The notes under the pieces: model-generated
The model's database searches: none
What the model was told of the DNA's origin: nothing
Seen by the model: the letters and a program-made list of their open reading frames with translations, nothing else
Shown: positions 33,631 through 33,799 of the stretch, in pieces
How positions within the stretch are numbered: position 1 is the stretch's first letter
Layout of the letters: each line of letters opens with the position of its first letter
Assembly: GCA_020248785.1 (NCBI GenBank)
Contig: JADCGX010000136.1
Span: 1 to 33,799 of the forward strand
Reading direction: 5' to 3'
Source of the DNA: Burkholderiales bacterium
GTDB lineage: Bacteria > Pseudomonadota > Gammaproteobacteria > Burkholderiales > Burkholderiaceae_F
Length of the DNA stretch: 33,799 nt
Translations under genes and position numbers: made by a program

Positions 33631-33799
33631 TGGTGCGAGCGTCGCAGCGGTGTCAGCCGCTGTGGTGCGAGCCCGCCTGAGAGCATGGTCCGGGGATCGT
33701 CGGCGACAGTGGTGAGCACAGTGATGTGCATCCCGTTCATGAGATCGAGTCGAATTCGACGACTCCCATGGCGCTGCCGTTCGTTGACGATCTTGGAGC
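33631..33799. other. right edge, no gene supported
   Basis: A frame starting at ATG 33768 (MALPFVDDLG) runs off the edge and could be the beginning of a plus-strand gene, but ten codons without a ribosome-binding site are too little to call. Confidence 0.3.

Overview
The window is GC-rich chromosomal DNA (codons strongly G/C-ending) from a proteobacterium, most likely a betaproteobacterium near Burkholderiales. This rests on the metG/mrp (apbC) divergent pair, Kup, a ygiB-ygiC-DUF350 cluster, a form II coxSLM-DEG molybdenum hydroxylase cluster and REP-like palindromes. The organism assignment is inference; no rRNA or tRNA gene is present.

Region 1 (1-6302) is housekeeping: kup (K+ uptake), an unknown 173-residue protein, metG and, divergently, mrp/apbC. 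Region 2 (6303-12303) is a complete, compact type II-C CRISPR-Cas island. It has a hairpin abutting the first repeat, 17 identical 36-bp repeats with 16 spacers of exactly 30 bp, a strong terminator, then cas2, cas1 and cas9 on the minus strand. A divergent tracrRNA with its own predicted promoter and terminator sits against the cas9 start. Cas9 (1136 residues, GTG start) resembles Neisseria meningitidis Cas9, with all RuvC and HNH catalytic residues present; repeat and tracrRNA are also Neisseria-like.

Region 3 (12486-18741) holds a ygiB/ygiC/DUF350/DUF1330 cluster, a GltS-type symporter, a Cu/Zn superoxide dismutase gene interrupted by one in-frame amber codon, a lipoprotein, and an unusual protein joining a ribbon-helix-helix DNA-binding domain, one membrane helix and two EF-hand loops.

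Region 4 (18957-33149) is a molybdenum hydroxylase cluster: xdhC-like maturation factor, then divergently coxS, coxL, coxM, two VOC proteins (the second frameshifted), a cupin on the other strand, a serine beta-lactamase-like lipoprotein, coxD (MoxR ATPase), coxE (VWA) and, after an interruption of about 3.2 kb, coxG. CoxL has the form II motif AYRGAGR and the gene order is S-L-M, so it should not be called a true CO dehydrogenase. The interruption contains a lipoprotein/beta-propeller/alpha-beta-hydrolase gene broken by four frameshifts, and is flanked by a duplicated copy of the coxE 3' end, which suggests insertion between coxE and coxG. A short hypothetical membrane protein ends the window.

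The most notable items are the II-C locus (especially tracrRNA/cas9 overlap and the leader hairpin), the RHH-TM-EF-hand fusion, the coxE tail duplication, the 15-bp tandem array upstream of coxS, and the clustered broken genes (some may be sequencing errors).
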